A stretch of DNA of 64,000 nucleotides, from NCBI RefSeq assembly GCF_000378065.1, contig NZ_KB899154.1:1-64000 (forward strand). The letters run 5' to 3'. How positions within the stretch are numbered: position 1 is the stretch's first letter; every line of letters starts with the position of its first letter. The position numbers were made by a program, and so were the translations under genes. Below, one piece after another: positions 17,363 to 26,835 of this stretch. The DNA is from Porphyromonas gulae DSM 15663 (GTDB lineage: Bacteria > Bacteroidota > Bacteroidia > Bacteroidales > Porphyromonadaceae). The notes below the pieces were generated by a model that did not search any database, was not told the DNA's origin, and was given only the letters and a program-made list of their open reading frames with translations.

Positions 17363-19084
17363 TCACTCTTTGCCAAACATTTCACGATCCTTGATTTTCT
17401 TGGGATCGGTGTAGAACTTTTCCCACCATGCTTTCTCATCTTGCTTGCGGGGAGGTTTCGTCAGGAACAATCGTATATTACACTCTTCGGCCTGTGCCAG
17501 ATTGACCCTGAAGTGATAATGATCAAAGATTCGCAAAGCCTCGATCATATAGGATATAGCTACTTTTCGATCCTTGACAAACAGGAGATTCTCACCGTTC
17601 TTGCGATCTGCAGTCGTAGAAAAATTGTATGACCCCAGATAAACACGGGCAGTAGGCTTATCAAAGTCAATCACTATAAACTTATGATGCATACGCGTGC
17701 CACCTCCTCCGGTCGGCTCTGACTTGAATGGCTCCGGCATGTTTTTATTGATGGCCTGCGGATACACAGGCATAAGATTGCCGTTGGGCTTTTGCAAATT
17801 GAGCCCTCCCATTCTTTTATCCGAGATACCATAGACGAACACATCGTCCTTCTCCAGCACACGTACTATTTCTTCTTTCAGCGAACCGGTGGTTTGCGAC
17901 AGGAAAGCGAGTGAATAAAAGAGGCTCGACTCCGTACCGGCTACATCAGCAGCAATAGTATCCAACAAAGCATTGTCTTTGGAGTGTGGAGAAAAAGATA
18001 CCTGCGCATCTATCTTCGGAAGATTGAGATTATTCCAGAGGGCAGAGCTTGTCTTGCCGAATTTGGGTACCGAAGAATTCCAATAATGATCAAAAGCATC
18101 CCAAAACGGCTTTATAGCCTCCTCTCCTCGAACGACAACGACATTATTGGACTGCACATACAGGCCTCGCCAAGTGAAATTAGTAGATCCACAGACTGCA
18201 GCTTTTACCTTAGAGCCGTTCACTACGATTGTTTTATTGTGCTGCAATTGCCCCATGTGCTGTCGCTTTGCCTTACCCATGGTCGAGGAAAGCAGCTTTT
18301 CAAAGGCGATGCTTTCAGCCGAATCATGTTCTTTGTGTTCTGCACTATCGTCAATGATAATGGACAGCCTTTCGCCTAATTGTACAAACCGCTCCACAAT
18401 CGCGGGAAGATTGAGATCGAATGCTACCACCCTTACTTCGGCCGTTTGATCAGCTATCGCGTCGTCCAAGAGACGGAGCAGAGCCTCTACAGCCTCGAAA
18501 CCCATCCAAGAGAGTGCAGCAGAAGCCTTCGGATGAGTAGGCACAAAGTCGATACCCGACTTGGAATCTTTCGGCAGCAATGCAGCCACACCACCTCCAT
18601 CCGAAAATCTATCGACAAAAGCCTGTGATGAAATGAATCCGCGAGTGAATGCCACATCAAGACAGTCCGGATAGGTCTCGCGATGCAATACTACCTCCAC
18701 TCGCTGCTCCTCTCCATAACTCAATTCATCATAATAGTTCATAAAAACGGGTTTTACCACATAGACGAAAGCTCCGTTTTTATCTGCATTGCGAGGGAAG
18801 TGTACCCAGCGAAACATTTGGAAAGGAGACAAAAGGGAAGACTTAGCCGCTTTACACACGGTTCCATCCTGATTGAGGAAAGAAAGCCTGTTCTTCAAAG
18901 CATAGTAGCGATCGCCATCCGGCTCCTTGTACTCTATGGAAAAACCGACAAAATCCCGAGGAGGACGCCCCTTTTTCCAATTCATAGCCAAAAGAACCAT
19001 GCCGTCTCCTCTATAGACTTTCAAGGAAAATACAGCCTTTTCGTTTTTCCCGGTCAAAATAAAATCGTCCAAATCCCGCTTCAT
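17363..19084 (-). CDS. Phospholipase D-like domain protein
   Basis: The 573-residue protein has two PLD-type motifs. The second is canonical (MHHKFIVIDFD, then YLGSYNFSTTADRKNGEN, about residues 465-500). The first reads QHNKTIVVNGS (about residue 282), followed by CGSTNFTWRGL; the usual aspartate of HxKx4D is asparagine here. PLD-family enzymes cut phosphodiester bonds in lipids or nucleic acids, and both motifs build one active site. The substrate is unknown. No signal peptide is seen, which argues for a cytosolic role such as nucleic-acid processing. It stands alone on its strand. Confidence 0.85.
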   Translation of the reverse strand: MKRDLDDFILTGKNEKAVFSLKVYRGDGMVLLAMNWKKGRPPRDFVGFSIEYKEPDGDRYYALKNRLSFLNQDGTVCKAAKSSLLSPFQMFRWVHFPRNADKNGAFVYVVKPVFMNYYDELSYGEEQRVEVVLHRETYPDCLDVAFTRGFISSQAFVDRFSDGGGVAALLPKDSKSGIDFVPTHPKASAALSWMGFEAVEALLRLLDDAIADQTAEVRVVAFDLNLPAIVERFVQLGERLSIIIDDSAEHKEHDSAESIAFEKLLSSTMGKAKRQHMGQLQHNKTIVVNGSKVKAAVCGSTNFTWRGLYVQSNNVVVVRGEEAIKPFWDAFDHYWNSSVPKFGKTSSALWNNLNLPKIDAQVSFSPHSKDNALLDTIAADVAGTESSLFYSLAFLSQTTGSLKEEIVRVLEKDDVFVYGISDKRMGGLNLQKPNGNLMPVYPQAINKNMPEPFKSEPTGGGGTRMHHKFIVIDFDKPTARVYLGSYNFSTTADRKNGENLLFVKDRKVAISYMIEALRIFDHYHFRVNLAQAEECNIRLFLTKPPRKQDEKAWWEKFYTDPKKIKDREMFGKE

Positions 19085-19236
19085 GACTATAATTTGTTAA
19101 TCGATCAAATATAACAAAAGATTGTTTTGAAAACTAATATTCTAATGTCTTTGTTATCTTTACAAAACAAGATTGAATCAATCGATCAATCAGAGAGTGT
19201 TAGTATAAGCAGTATTAATAAAAAAGCTTTTTATCT

Positions 19237-19647
19237 ATGGCAAACTACAAAGTGATGGAAGTAGAAGGTATCGGTCCCGTTATGGCCGGTAAACTGAATG
19301 ATGCAGGAATCAACACTACAGACCAACTCCTGCAAGCGTGCAAAACAAAAGCAAATCGAAAGGCTTTGGCTGAAAAAAGCGGTATCGATGAGGCCAAAAT
19401 CCTCAAGTTTGCCAATATGGTAGACCTTTTTCGCATCAAAGGAGTAGGAAGCGAATACGCTGAACTCCTTGAAGCAGCCGGAGTAGACACTGTGAAGGAG
19501 CTTGCCACTCGGAAAGCAGAAAATCTGACACAGAAGATGGCAGAGGTGAACGAAAGCAAAAAACTGGTGCGTCGCCTGCCCGTACTCAAAATGGTAGAGG
19601 ACTGGATCAGTCAGGCAAAGGCACTGCCTCGAATGCTTGAGTACTAA
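19237..19647 (+). CDS. Helix-hairpin-helix protein (DUF4332-like)
   Basis: This 136-residue protein contains two helix-hairpin-helix units (VEGIGPVMAGKLNDAGI near residue 9 and IKGVGSEYAELLEAAGVDT near residue 68). This duplicated form is found in DUF4332 proteins and resembles the DNA-binding tips of DNA polymerases and ligases. A DNA-related role is likely but not shown. There is no signal peptide. A structured region and a terminator lie downstream. Confidence 0.8.
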   Translation: MANYKVMEVEGIGPVMAGKLNDAGINTTDQLLQACKTKANRKALAEKSGIDEAKILKFANMVDLFRIKGVGSEYAELLEAAGVDTVKELATRKAENLTQKMAEVNESKKLVRRLPVLKMVEDWISQAKALPRMLEY

Positions 19648-19991
19648 GATCGCTGTTGCGTAGCGTATCAGCAGGCATTAGAAGCAGCTCGAATCTCTGA
19701 GTTTGAGACTAAGAACGGCTCCTTATCCCTGTTTCACATTCGAAAAGAAAATATAGGTGGGCAGAGGGCACCTACCCCGATCCGACTATATTCTCTTCTT
19801 GCATTATTTTTTAGTATTTCCAAAGGTTAAAGGGCGCTTTCCTTCATTGAGGGAAGCGCTTTATTCCGCAATAAAAATTCGCAACTAAAACTACCAGGAC
19901 ATAAAACGGTGGAAAGCACCGAAAAGCGAAGTATTTTTATAAGCTGTATTTCTCCTTTATTCATTGGTTTAGTTAGTATTTTTGCGCTATC
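19648..19991. other. Intergenic region, 344 bp, with two stem-loops and the feoB promoter box
   Basis: A long stem (AAGAAAATATAG with CTATATTCTCTT, about 19745-19795) contains an inner AGGTG/CACCT pair and is followed by a T run. A second hairpin at 19834-19859 (GCGCTTTCC with GGGAAGCGC) precedes TTTATT. Both may end the upstream transcript. TATTTTTG at 19977-19984 is a -7 box only 7 bp from the feoB ATG, predicting an almost leaderless mRNA. Confidence 0.6.
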
Positions 19992-22529
19992 ATGAGATTA
20001 TCAGAATTACATACGGGCGATCAAGCAGTAATCGTACGAGTAGAAGGTCGCGGGGTATTCCGCAAACGGATTTTAGAAATGGGATTTGTGCACGGCAAGA
20101 CGATTACTGTCGTCCAGTGTGCCCCATTGCGGGATCCGGTCTATTATCGCATCATGGACTACAATGTCTCTTTACGGAGAGAGGATGCAGCCAAGATAGA
20201 AGTGGAGCTTATATCCTCTAATGCAACTTCTTCCTCGGCAGAAAACGGAGAAGGAGAACAATTGGCTATGTCGGCTTCTAACGGATCGGTTTCGACAAAT
20301 ACCGCAGAGAGCTTCCAACCGGATACAGATGATTCGGCGAGAGGAACCGATGTCAAGCCGAACGGGCATGTGATACGTGTTGCACTAATCGGGAATCCCA
20401 ACTGCGGTAAGACCTCCATATTCAACCGCGCCAGCGGTGCCCATGAACATGTAGGGAACTATAGCGGCGTGACGGTAGAAGCGAAAGAAGGTCTCTTCCG
20501 GCACAAGGACTACAAGATAGAGATTATCGACCTGCCCGGCACCTACTCTCTTTCTCCATACAGTCCTGAAGAACTGTATATCCGCCAGTATCTAAGCGAG
20601 GAAACCCGTCCCGATCTGGTGCTGAATGTAGTAGATACCTGTAATCTGGAGCGCAATCTTTACCTGACCCTCCAGCTCAAAGAAATGGGTTTGCCTGTTG
20701 TCATCGCACTGAATATGTTCGATGAGTTCGAGAAGAAAGGCGACACCTTCGACTATCCTGCCCTATCCGCTATGCTCGGTATCCCCATGGTTCCGACGGT
20801 GGGGCGTACGGGACAAGGCCTGCCGGAGCTTTTCGATACGCTTATCTCCATTCATGAAGGACGAAACAAAATCATACGTCCCATTCGTATCAACTATGGC
20901 AGCATCATAGAACCGGCCGTAGAAGCTCTGACAGAGAAAATAAAAAATCAGCTCTCTCTACCCTACTCCCTTCCGGCACGCTATATAGCTGTCAAACTGC
21001 TGGAAGGCGATAAGGAGATGAATCGCTTCGTAGGCGAACAGCCCAAAGGTCTTTTCATCCTTTCGGCCCGAGACTTCGCCCTACGAGAGATCGACGAACA
21101 TCTGACAGTGGCGAGCGATGCCGAAAGCGTTATCACGGATCAGCGATACGGATTCATCGCAGGAGCCCTCAAAGAAACTTACCGGAGTAGCTACAAACAG
21201 CTCAAGACCCTGACCGATAAGATCGATCATATCGTCACCCATCGTGTCTTGGGTTTCCCTCTCTTCCTCCTATTCATGTTTATCATGTTCGAGGCTACGT
21301 TTGTTCTCGGCCAGTATCCGATGGACTGGATCGAAGCAGGTGTAGGTTGGATAGGCAGCATGGTAAATACCTTCATGCCCGATGGTTCGTTCAAGGATCT
21401 GATCGTGGACGGAGTGATAGGAGGCGTAGGCGGTGTGATCGTCTTCCTGCCGAACATCCTCATCCTCTATTTCTTCATTTCGCTGATGGAAGACAGCGGC
21501 TATATGGCACGTGCAGCCTTCATCATGGACAAGATCATGCACCGAATGGGACTGCATGGCAAATCGTTCATTCCCCTTATCATGGGATTCGGCTGTAACG
21601 TTCCCGCCATTATGGCCACTCGCACGATCGAAAGCAAACAAAGTCGCATGATCACCATGCTCGTAACACCTCTGATGAGCTGTAGTGCCCGTCTGCCGGT
21701 CTATTTGCTTTTGGCCGGTGCATTCTTCCCCGATTCGGCCGGCTTGGTGCTTTTCGGATTGTATTTTCTGGGTATTCTGTTGGCTGTATTATTGGCACGT
21801 CTTTTCAAAAAAACACTTTTCAAGGTGGAAGACGTTCCCTTCGTCATGGAACTCCCCCCCTATCGTATGCCGACCTCTCGCTCCGTAATCGTACATATGT
21901 GGAATAAGGCAGCACAATACCTGCGCAAAATGGGTAGCATCATCCTGCTTGCTTCGATCGTCATTTGGTTCCTCAGCTATTACCCTCGCTACTCCGAAGA
22001 GGCTGTACTGATCTCCCAAATCGAACAGATAGAAGGTAATCCGCTGCTGGACGAAGAGGAGAAGACATCTCAGAAAGAAGAGCTGAATCGCAAAGCGCAT
22101 ATCGAACAGCAAGAACAATCCTACATCGGACGATTCGGCAAAGCCGTTCAACCCGTATTGGCACCGATCGGTTTCGATTGGAAAATGAGTGTAAGCTTGC
22201 TAACTGGTATGGCAGCCAAAGAGGTCGTAGTGAGTACCCTCGGTGTCATCTATACGGGCGACAGTGATGATAGCGACGAAGCTGCCCAGCGACTGGGCGA
22301 ACGTATCCGAGAGGATCGCGACGCAGAAGGCAACCATACATTCTCCCCTATCATTGCTTTGGCACTGATGGCTTTCGTGCTGATTTATTTTCCGTGCATC
22401 GCTACCGTGGTCGCTATCGGACGTGAAAGCGGACATTGGAAGTGGGCAGCTTTCTCCATTATATACTCCTGCTCGCTGGCATGGATCGTATCGTTCCTTA
22501 TCTACCGGATAGGGATACTCTTCTTCTAA
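19992..22529 (+). CDS. feoB: FeoA-FeoB fusion, ferrous iron or manganese transporter
   Basis: The 845-residue inner-membrane transporter begins with a complete FeoA-like SH3 domain (about residues 1-73). A Ser/Asn/Glu-rich linker follows (about 75-125), then the G-protein domain (GNPNCGKTS at 134-142, DLPGTYSL for G3, NMFDEF for G4). The C-terminal half has the membrane helices and the two Gate motifs (MGFGCNVPAIMATRTI and LTGMAAKEVVVSTLG). P. gingivalis has two FeoB proteins, and one of them, FeoB2, is reported to accumulate manganese. From memory of gene order this is FeoB2, but the sequence alone cannot settle the metal. A Cys-rich FeoB partner follows after 19 bp. Confidence 0.95.
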   Translation: MRLSELHTGDQAVIVRVEGRGVFRKRILEMGFVHGKTITVVQCAPLRDPVYYRIMDYNVSLRREDAAKIEVELISSNATSSSAENGEGEQLAMSASNGSVSTNTAESFQPDTDDSARGTDVKPNGHVIRVALIGNPNCGKTSIFNRASGAHEHVGNYSGVTVEAKEGLFRHKDYKIEIIDLPGTYSLSPYSPEELYIRQYLSEETRPDLVLNVVDTCNLERNLYLTLQLKEMGLPVVIALNMFDEFEKKGDTFDYPALSAMLGIPMVPTVGRTGQGLPELFDTLISIHEGRNKIIRPIRINYGSIIEPAVEALTEKIKNQLSLPYSLPARYIAVKLLEGDKEMNRFVGEQPKGLFILSARDFALREIDEHLTVASDAESVITDQRYGFIAGALKETYRSSYKQLKTLTDKIDHIVTHRVLGFPLFLLFMFIMFEATFVLGQYPMDWIEAGVGWIGSMVNTFMPDGSFKDLIVDGVIGGVGGVIVFLPNILILYFFISLMEDSGYMARAAFIMDKIMHRMGLHGKSFIPLIMGFGCNVPAIMATRTIESKQSRMITMLVTPLMSCSARLPVYLLLAGAFFPDSAGLVLFGLYFLGILLAVLLARLFKKTLFKVEDVPFVMELPPYRMPTSRSVIVHMWNKAAQYLRKMGSIILLASIVIWFLSYYPRYSEEAVLISQIEQIEGNPLLDEEEKTSQKEELNRKAHIEQQEQSYIGRFGKAVQPVLAPIGFDWKMSVSLLTGMAAKEVVVSTLGVIYTGDSDDSDEAAQRLGERIREDRDAEGNHTFSPIIALALMAFVLIYFPCIATVVAIGRESGHWKWAAFSIIYSCSLAWIVSFLIYRIGILFF

Positions 22530-22548
22530 ACCGTATAAGCCCAAAGAT

Positions 22549-22734
22549 ATGATACAGAATATCCTCACAGCCATAACGGGTATCCTTGTCCTCGTCCTGA
22601 TCGTTTATCGTTTGGTACGTCTCTGGAAGCGAAAAGACTCTGGCGGTGGATGCTCCGGCTGCTCGTCCAAATCCGATTGTGCCTTGTCCTCGAAAACGAT
22701 GAAGGAAAAAGGCAATCCATCATCCCTCAAATAA
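22549..22734 (+). CDS. FeoB-associated Cys-rich membrane protein
   Basis: The 61-residue protein has one N-terminal membrane helix (ILTAITGILVLVLIVYRLV) followed by a basic stretch and a Cys motif (GGGCSGCSSKSDCALSS). Small proteins of this kind accompany feoB in many bacteria and may bring metal to the pore, a role like that proposed for FeoC. It starts 19 bp after feoB and is surely in the same transcript. Confidence 0.85.
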   Translation: MIQNILTAITGILVLVLIVYRLVRLWKRKDSGGGCSGCSSKSDCALSSKTMKEKGNPSSLK

Positions 22735-22741
22735 AACTCTC

Positions 22742-23266
22742 ATGGAAACAGGACGGCAATACTATCCCCTCAGTATCTGGCAGCGGATTCTCTCTGTCCT
22801 CGTTATTATAGTGTTAGCCATTGCTCTGGTCCCGGCTTGGTACAACGGCATGTGGGCTTTGGCAGTTGCCTTGTGGGTTATTATTCTTCCTGCTGTAGGA
22901 TGGAGTATAGCTATTATTCCACGCTATACAGAGGTGACAGAGAAGCAAATAATCGTCAAGCAAGTATGGGGGCAATTAGTCTTCGACAAGAAGGAAGTGG
23001 AAATAGTGCCTATCGTCAAAGACGATCTCAAAAGCTCGATTCGTACATTCGGCAATGGAGGTCTATTCGGCTATGCCGGTTATTTCCAGAATAAGAAACT
23101 GGGGAAGTACCGTATGTATGTAACGCGCTTGAAAGACTTATCGCTACTCACAGACCGCAACGGCCAGAAAACGGTGATCAACCTGCGACAGGCATACCCC
23201 CCCACTCGTCATCAACGTGAACCCGACATAAGGGGAACACATCATCTCATCATAATCCGCTTTTAG
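22742..23266 (+). CDS. Bacterial PH-domain membrane protein, C-terminus uncertain
   Basis: The 174-residue product has two N-terminal membrane helices (about residues 16-58) followed by a PH-like domain (YTEVTEKQIIVKQVWGQL, FGNGGLFGYAGYF, YRMYVTRLKDLSLL). The last 25 or so residues (PPTRHQREPDIRGTHH...) do not look like the family. They follow a run of seven C at 23197-23203; with one C fewer the protein would end AYPPLVINVNPT, a more natural hydrophobic end. It begins 7 bp after the Cys-rich gene, so it belongs to the feoB transcript. Function is unknown. Confidence 0.75.
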   Translation: METGRQYYPLSIWQRILSVLVIIVLAIALVPAWYNGMWALAVALWVIILPAVGWSIAIIPRYTEVTEKQIIVKQVWGQLVFDKKEVEIVPIVKDDLKSSIRTFGNGGLFGYAGYFQNKKLGKYRMYVTRLKDLSLLTDRNGQKTVINLRQAYPPTRHQREPDIRGTHHLIIIRF

Positions 23267-23307
23267 TTTACGCGCCTAAAATTTGTGGCTTATCACCTCT
23301 AAAAAAG

Positions 23308-23381
23308 TGGCGCGTAAACGTTTTCGTTTTGGCGCGAGAAGCAAAAAATTCCCGCGCCAGAGCGAAAAATATCTCGTGCCA
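23308..23381. repeat. 74-bp palindromic element, copy B
   Basis: It starts TGGCGCGTAAAC and ends ATCTCGTGCCA, with the inner GTTTTGGCGCGAGAAG and CCCGCGCCAGAGC. It matches the elements at 13501 and 36051 in length and core. It lies 41 bp after the PH-domain gene and could act as a transcript end. Confidence 0.85.
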
Positions 23382-23498
23382 AAAAGAGAAACTTACGGCG
23401 CGTGTTTCTCCGGAAAACACGCGCGACATCTAAGAATTCGGAGAGCTCAGAAAATCAGCAATTATGTCGAAATATTTGACCTACTTCAAGTGGTTTTG

Positions 23499-24150
23499 CA
23501 CTAAAACCGATACTGCAACGTAAGAGAAAGGCTGTATACTTTCAGACTGTACTTCGAATAGGTGGCCATTGCATCATCCGTCAACGAAAGAGTCCGGTAC
23601 TCACCCGGATCTGAGTAGATGAAGCTCAGTGTCCCTTCCCTACCCAATGCTTGCTTGTCTTTTTTATTGACATGGAATAGAAGTCGCCTCGTGTCTTAGC
23701 GTCTTGTATCATATGGCGTTTGTTCCATTTCGCCCCTGCCGTGATTGCGATTTGACTGCCGGGGAATACAGCCAATTGAGCTCCCCAAATCCGGTCGGTC
23801 TGATTGATAGGCCTGTCCGAAATCCTCCACCGTCTTGCCGAAAGCTCTCCATTGAGAGACAGTTCCATCCATTTGAACGGCCGGCTGAGCAACTTTCCAC
23901 TCAGAGCGTATGTCTCCGCCAGCACCTGCAGTGTCGTTTTTTGGTGAATGACAGAGGATTTGTTTCTGTCATAGCTCGCTTGGAGAATAAGCTTGGAAGC
24001 TAATGGCCTGTAAAAGAAATCTGTGGAGGCACTTAGCCCGAAGTTGTACAGGGAAGTAGGGATAGAGGCGAATGTGGAAGAAAGTGAAGAGGTATTTATC
24101 TGTTCCGTGGCAGAGGTGTTGGACTTGGTTCGGCATCTCTTCTTCCAGGG
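23499..24150 (-). pseudogene. Decayed outer-membrane beta-barrel gene (C-terminal remnant)
   Basis: The minus strand encodes alternating amphipathic strands typical of a TonB-dependent receptor or similar barrel (LYNFGLSASTDFFYRPL, KLILQASYDRNKSS, QLAVFPGSQIAITAGAKW). It is broken near 23640: the frame ends KHWVGKGH, but shifting one base at a GGG run restores EGTLSFIYSDPGEYRTLSL and a natural barrel end LSLTLQYRF, with the terminal Phe needed for outer-membrane insertion. Upstream an in-frame TAG at 24153-24151 and mixed frames end the similarity, so the plug and most strands are missing. Confidence 0.7.
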
Positions 24151-24341
24151 CTATCGCATTTGAAAGTTTATACTGTATCCTTGGCCTCTTTCTTCTATAA
24201 TTTGGGACTCTAGTACATTAATGCGTACTTGTTTTGATAACCGGACGTAGCAATCGTTAGGTTTATAAGTGTGATAACAGCTCAAATGCGATTGCCCTGT
24301 CTCTTCTTCTGACGTATTACTGTCTCGAAGGATATTTTTTC

Positions 24342-24349
24342 TATCTTTG
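24342..24349 (+). promoter_or_regulatory. -7 promoter box for the riboswitch transcript
   Basis: TATCTTTG matches TAnnTTTG and lies about 15 bp before the riboswitch, so the aptamer would be at the very 5' end of its RNA. Confidence 0.55.
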
Positions 24350-24363
24350 TGCGGACTTTGTTC

Positions 24364-24547
24364 AGAGCTGCCTTTTCCTAACAGGATCGGCGGTAATGAT
24401 TAAAAGGGAATCGGGTGAAAATCCCGAGCAGTCCCGCTGCTGTAAACCTTGTTAAGCTTCCGGCATTTATATCCACTGTCCGTTCTGTGCGGATGGGAAG
24501 GAGTCGGAAGTATGGGGTGAGCCAGAAGACCTGCAAAGTCTTTGTCT
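24364..24547 (+). ncRNA. Cobalamin riboswitch
   Basis: The hallmark stretches of the B12 aptamer are present in order. AAAAGGGAATCGGGTGAAAA begins near 24402, CCCGAGCAGTCCCGCTGCTG near 24423, and the box GCCAGAAGACCTGC is at 24521-24534. Such RNAs bind adenosyl- or hydroxocobalamin and usually shut off a B12 uptake or B12-saving gene. A hairpin downstream (CTTGTGG 24580-24586 with CCACAAG 24604-24610) could be the expression platform. No vitamin-related gene follows; the next gene starts at 25066. Confidence 0.88.
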
Positions 24548-25065
24548 GCGGCTTCGAGGAAAAGCCGGGAGAGAATGCTCTTGTGGTCAATCCGACTTTA
24601 CTGCCACAAGGATCCGTTTCTTTCCCTTTCAATCCCCCGAGGAAAATTCTGTTTCCGACGCAGCGGAAACGATCCGATTCTTTTGCCAGGAATTGGAGTG
24701 TATTGTGAGCGGACCCTTATGGTCTTGTCTTGGTGGGATGAGCTCCACACAAGGCAGACCTAAGGGTCTTATCATTTCTCCCCCTCCCCTATCATACTTA
24801 TTGCCGTGTGCTTGGAGCGGATCATCAGGGTTCGGAAGAACGAATCTATTCTGCGTCCCCATGTCAGGACTTAAATTAAATGTTACTTTTGTAGGGCTTT
24901 CAATATGGGAATCATCGTCTCTATTGGCAGGGCATAAAATGATAAAATCACTTAGCTGAATTTCCGGTGTATCGTCTTTAGCTCACTAAGATGTAGAGCC
25001 GATCTCGACCCATAGAAATAACAGCACACAGTAATCAACTAAAACTAAAAGCTATTTCGATCAAT
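24548..25065 (+). other. Gene-free stretch after the riboswitch, with a second promoter box
   Basis: No credible gene is seen on either strand. An 88-codon frame at 24693-24959 has no family features. TACTTTTG near 24883 fits a -7 box and may drive the transporter gene at 25066 on its own. The stretch may be what remains of the gene once controlled by the riboswitch. Confidence 0.55.
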
Positions 25066-26745
25066 ATGCAATGGCTGAATGACTTGCTTTTCGGCGTAGG
25101 AGTGGGGCACTCTATCCTCCTCATATCCATTACGATTGCCTTAGGGATTTGGTTGGGAAAGATAAAGATCTTCGGAATCTCCCTGGGTGTTACTTTCGTT
25201 CTTTTTGTAGGGATTGTCTTAGGGCATTTCGGTATGCACCTGCACCCCGATGTACACCATTTCTTCAAAGAGTTTGGACTGATCCTATTCGTTTACTCGG
25301 TGGGGATGCAAGTAGGCCCGGGCTTTTTCTCCTCTCTTCGTAAGGGGGGGCTTACCCTGAATATGCTTGCCATGGGTGTAGTTTTCCTGGGCGTACTGAC
25401 CACCGTGGTTCTACACTTCGTGACAGGCATCCCCATGTCTACGATGGTAGGCGTTCTGTCCGGAGCCGTGACGAATACACCGGGTCTGGGAGCTGCCGAA
25501 CAAACATTCCACGACCTCACAGGAACGAGCGATCCGACCATTACACTCGGATATGCCGTAGCCTATCCATTGGGAGTGGTGGGGATCATCGCATCGATGC
25601 TGATCGTACGTGCCATTTTCAAGATCAGTGTGGCAAAAGAAAAGGAAAAGATGGACAATCTGGAGCAGGGCGATGAAAATCAGGCTATCGCACTCTCTCT
25701 GGTTGTGAAAAATCCGGCCGTTTTCTCCAAAACGCTGGCCGAAGTACGCCAACTGCTCAAAGGTCATGACTACGTGATTTCGCGCACGATGGATTCGCGC
25801 ACCAACAGTATTTCGCTGGCACATTCGGATACGGTTCTAAATGAAAACGACAGGGTTTTCGTTATTACCAATCCGCAAAATGCTGCGGTGATCAGCAGCT
25901 TCATCGGGACTGAGGTACAGATGGACAGGAAGCAGTGGATACCTACCGAGTCGCATTTGGTGAGTCGCCGATTCATCGTCACGAAGTCCGAGTTGAATGG
26001 AAAGACCCTCGGTTCATTGCAGCTACGCAAATTACATGGCATGAATGTGACACGGGTAAACCGTGCCGGAGTTGAGATGGTAGCATTGGCTTCCCTTCCG
26101 CTACAGGTGGGCGATCGTCTGACTGTAGTGGGCAGTGAGTTGGTGATGCCCAAGGTGGAAGAACTGATCGGCAATTCCGTCAAGCGGCTCAACGAACCGA
26201 ACCTGATGTCCATATTCATCGGCATCGGTCTCGGTATCCTTTTGGGTTCGCTTCCGATCGTTTTGCCCGGTATTCCTCAGCCCGTCAAGCTGGGACTTGC
26301 CGGTGGCCCATTGGTAGTGGCTATTCTGTTGAGCCGGTTCGGTTATCGGTATAAGCTGGTGACTTATACGACACCTAGTGCCAATTTGATGTTAAGAGAA
26401 ATCGGCATCACCATATTCTTGGCTTGCGTAGGATTGGGAGCCGGGGAGGGATTCGTCGATACGATAGTAAACAAGGGTGGTTTTACATGGATCGGATACG
26501 GTTTTATAATCACCCTCCTGCCTCTTCTGATCATCGGCTTTATCGCTCGCAAAGGATATAAGATCAATTACCTTACACTGATGGGGATGTTGGCCGGTAG
26601 CACTACAGACCCTCCCGCACTGGCATACGCCAACAACACGACTAACCACGATGCCCCGGCCGTAGGCTACGCCACGGTCTATCCTCTGACCATGTTCTTG
26701 AGGGTGCTGACTGCACAATTGCTCATCTTATTCTTTTGCTCTTAG
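25066..26745 (+). CDS. AspT/YidE-type membrane transporter with RCK_C domains
   Basis: The 559-residue protein has two similar halves of about five membrane helices (residues about 5-185 and 385-559) around a cytosolic middle. That middle holds two TrkA-C/RCK_C ligand-binding domains (about 205-285 and 295-375). The paired motifs [14 protein letters not shown] and [17 protein letters not shown] are the family's re-entrant repeats. AspT of this family exchanges aspartate for alanine; YidE-like members have no known substrate. For an organism feeding on acidic dipeptides, an aspartate or other dicarboxylate exchanger would make sense, but that is inference. The cobalamin riboswitch lies 520 bp upstream on the same strand. 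Confidence 0.88.
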   Translation: MQWLNDLLFGVGVGHSILLISITIALGIWLGKIKIFGISLGVTFVLFVGIVLGHFGMHLHPDVHHFFKEFGLILFVYSVGMQVGPGFFSSLRKGGLTLNMLAMGVVFLGVLTTVVLHFVTGIPMSTMVGVLSGAVTNTPGLGAAEQTFHDLTGTSDPTITLGYAVAYPLGVVGIIASMLIVRAIFKISVAKEKEKMDNLEQGDENQAIALSLVVKNPAVFSKTLAEVRQLLKGHDYVISRTMDSRTNSISLAHSDTVLNENDRVFVITNPQNAAVISSFIGTEVQMDRKQWIPTESHLVSRRFIVTKSELNGKTLGSLQLRKLHGMNVTRVNRAGVEMVALASLPLQVGDRLTVVGSELVMPKVEELIGNSVKRLNEPNLMSIFIGIGLGILLGSLPIVLPGIPQPVKLGLAGGPLVVAILLSRFGYRYKLVTYTTPSANLMLREIGITIFLACVGLGAGEGFVDTIVNKGGFTWIGYGFIITLLPLLIIGFIARKGYKINYLTLMGMLAGSTTDPPALAYANNTTNHDAPAVGYATVYPLTMFLRVLTAQLLILFFCS

Positions 26746-26835
26746 TCCGGCGAACCGAAAGACTCGCTTTTGCGGAGCCTGTCTCCGCTGTATTCGCGGT
26801 AGACCGCTTGTACATATCGACTAATGCCAAGCTGA

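Noticed and set aside
24154-24350. Continuation of the barrel pseudogene upstream of 24153
   Set aside because: A minus-strand frame is open here, but its product is not barrel-like and the region overlaps the promoter of the riboswitch.
24415-24959. Short frames after and within the riboswitch
   Set aside because: They overlap the aptamer or show no family features; composition is not coding-like.
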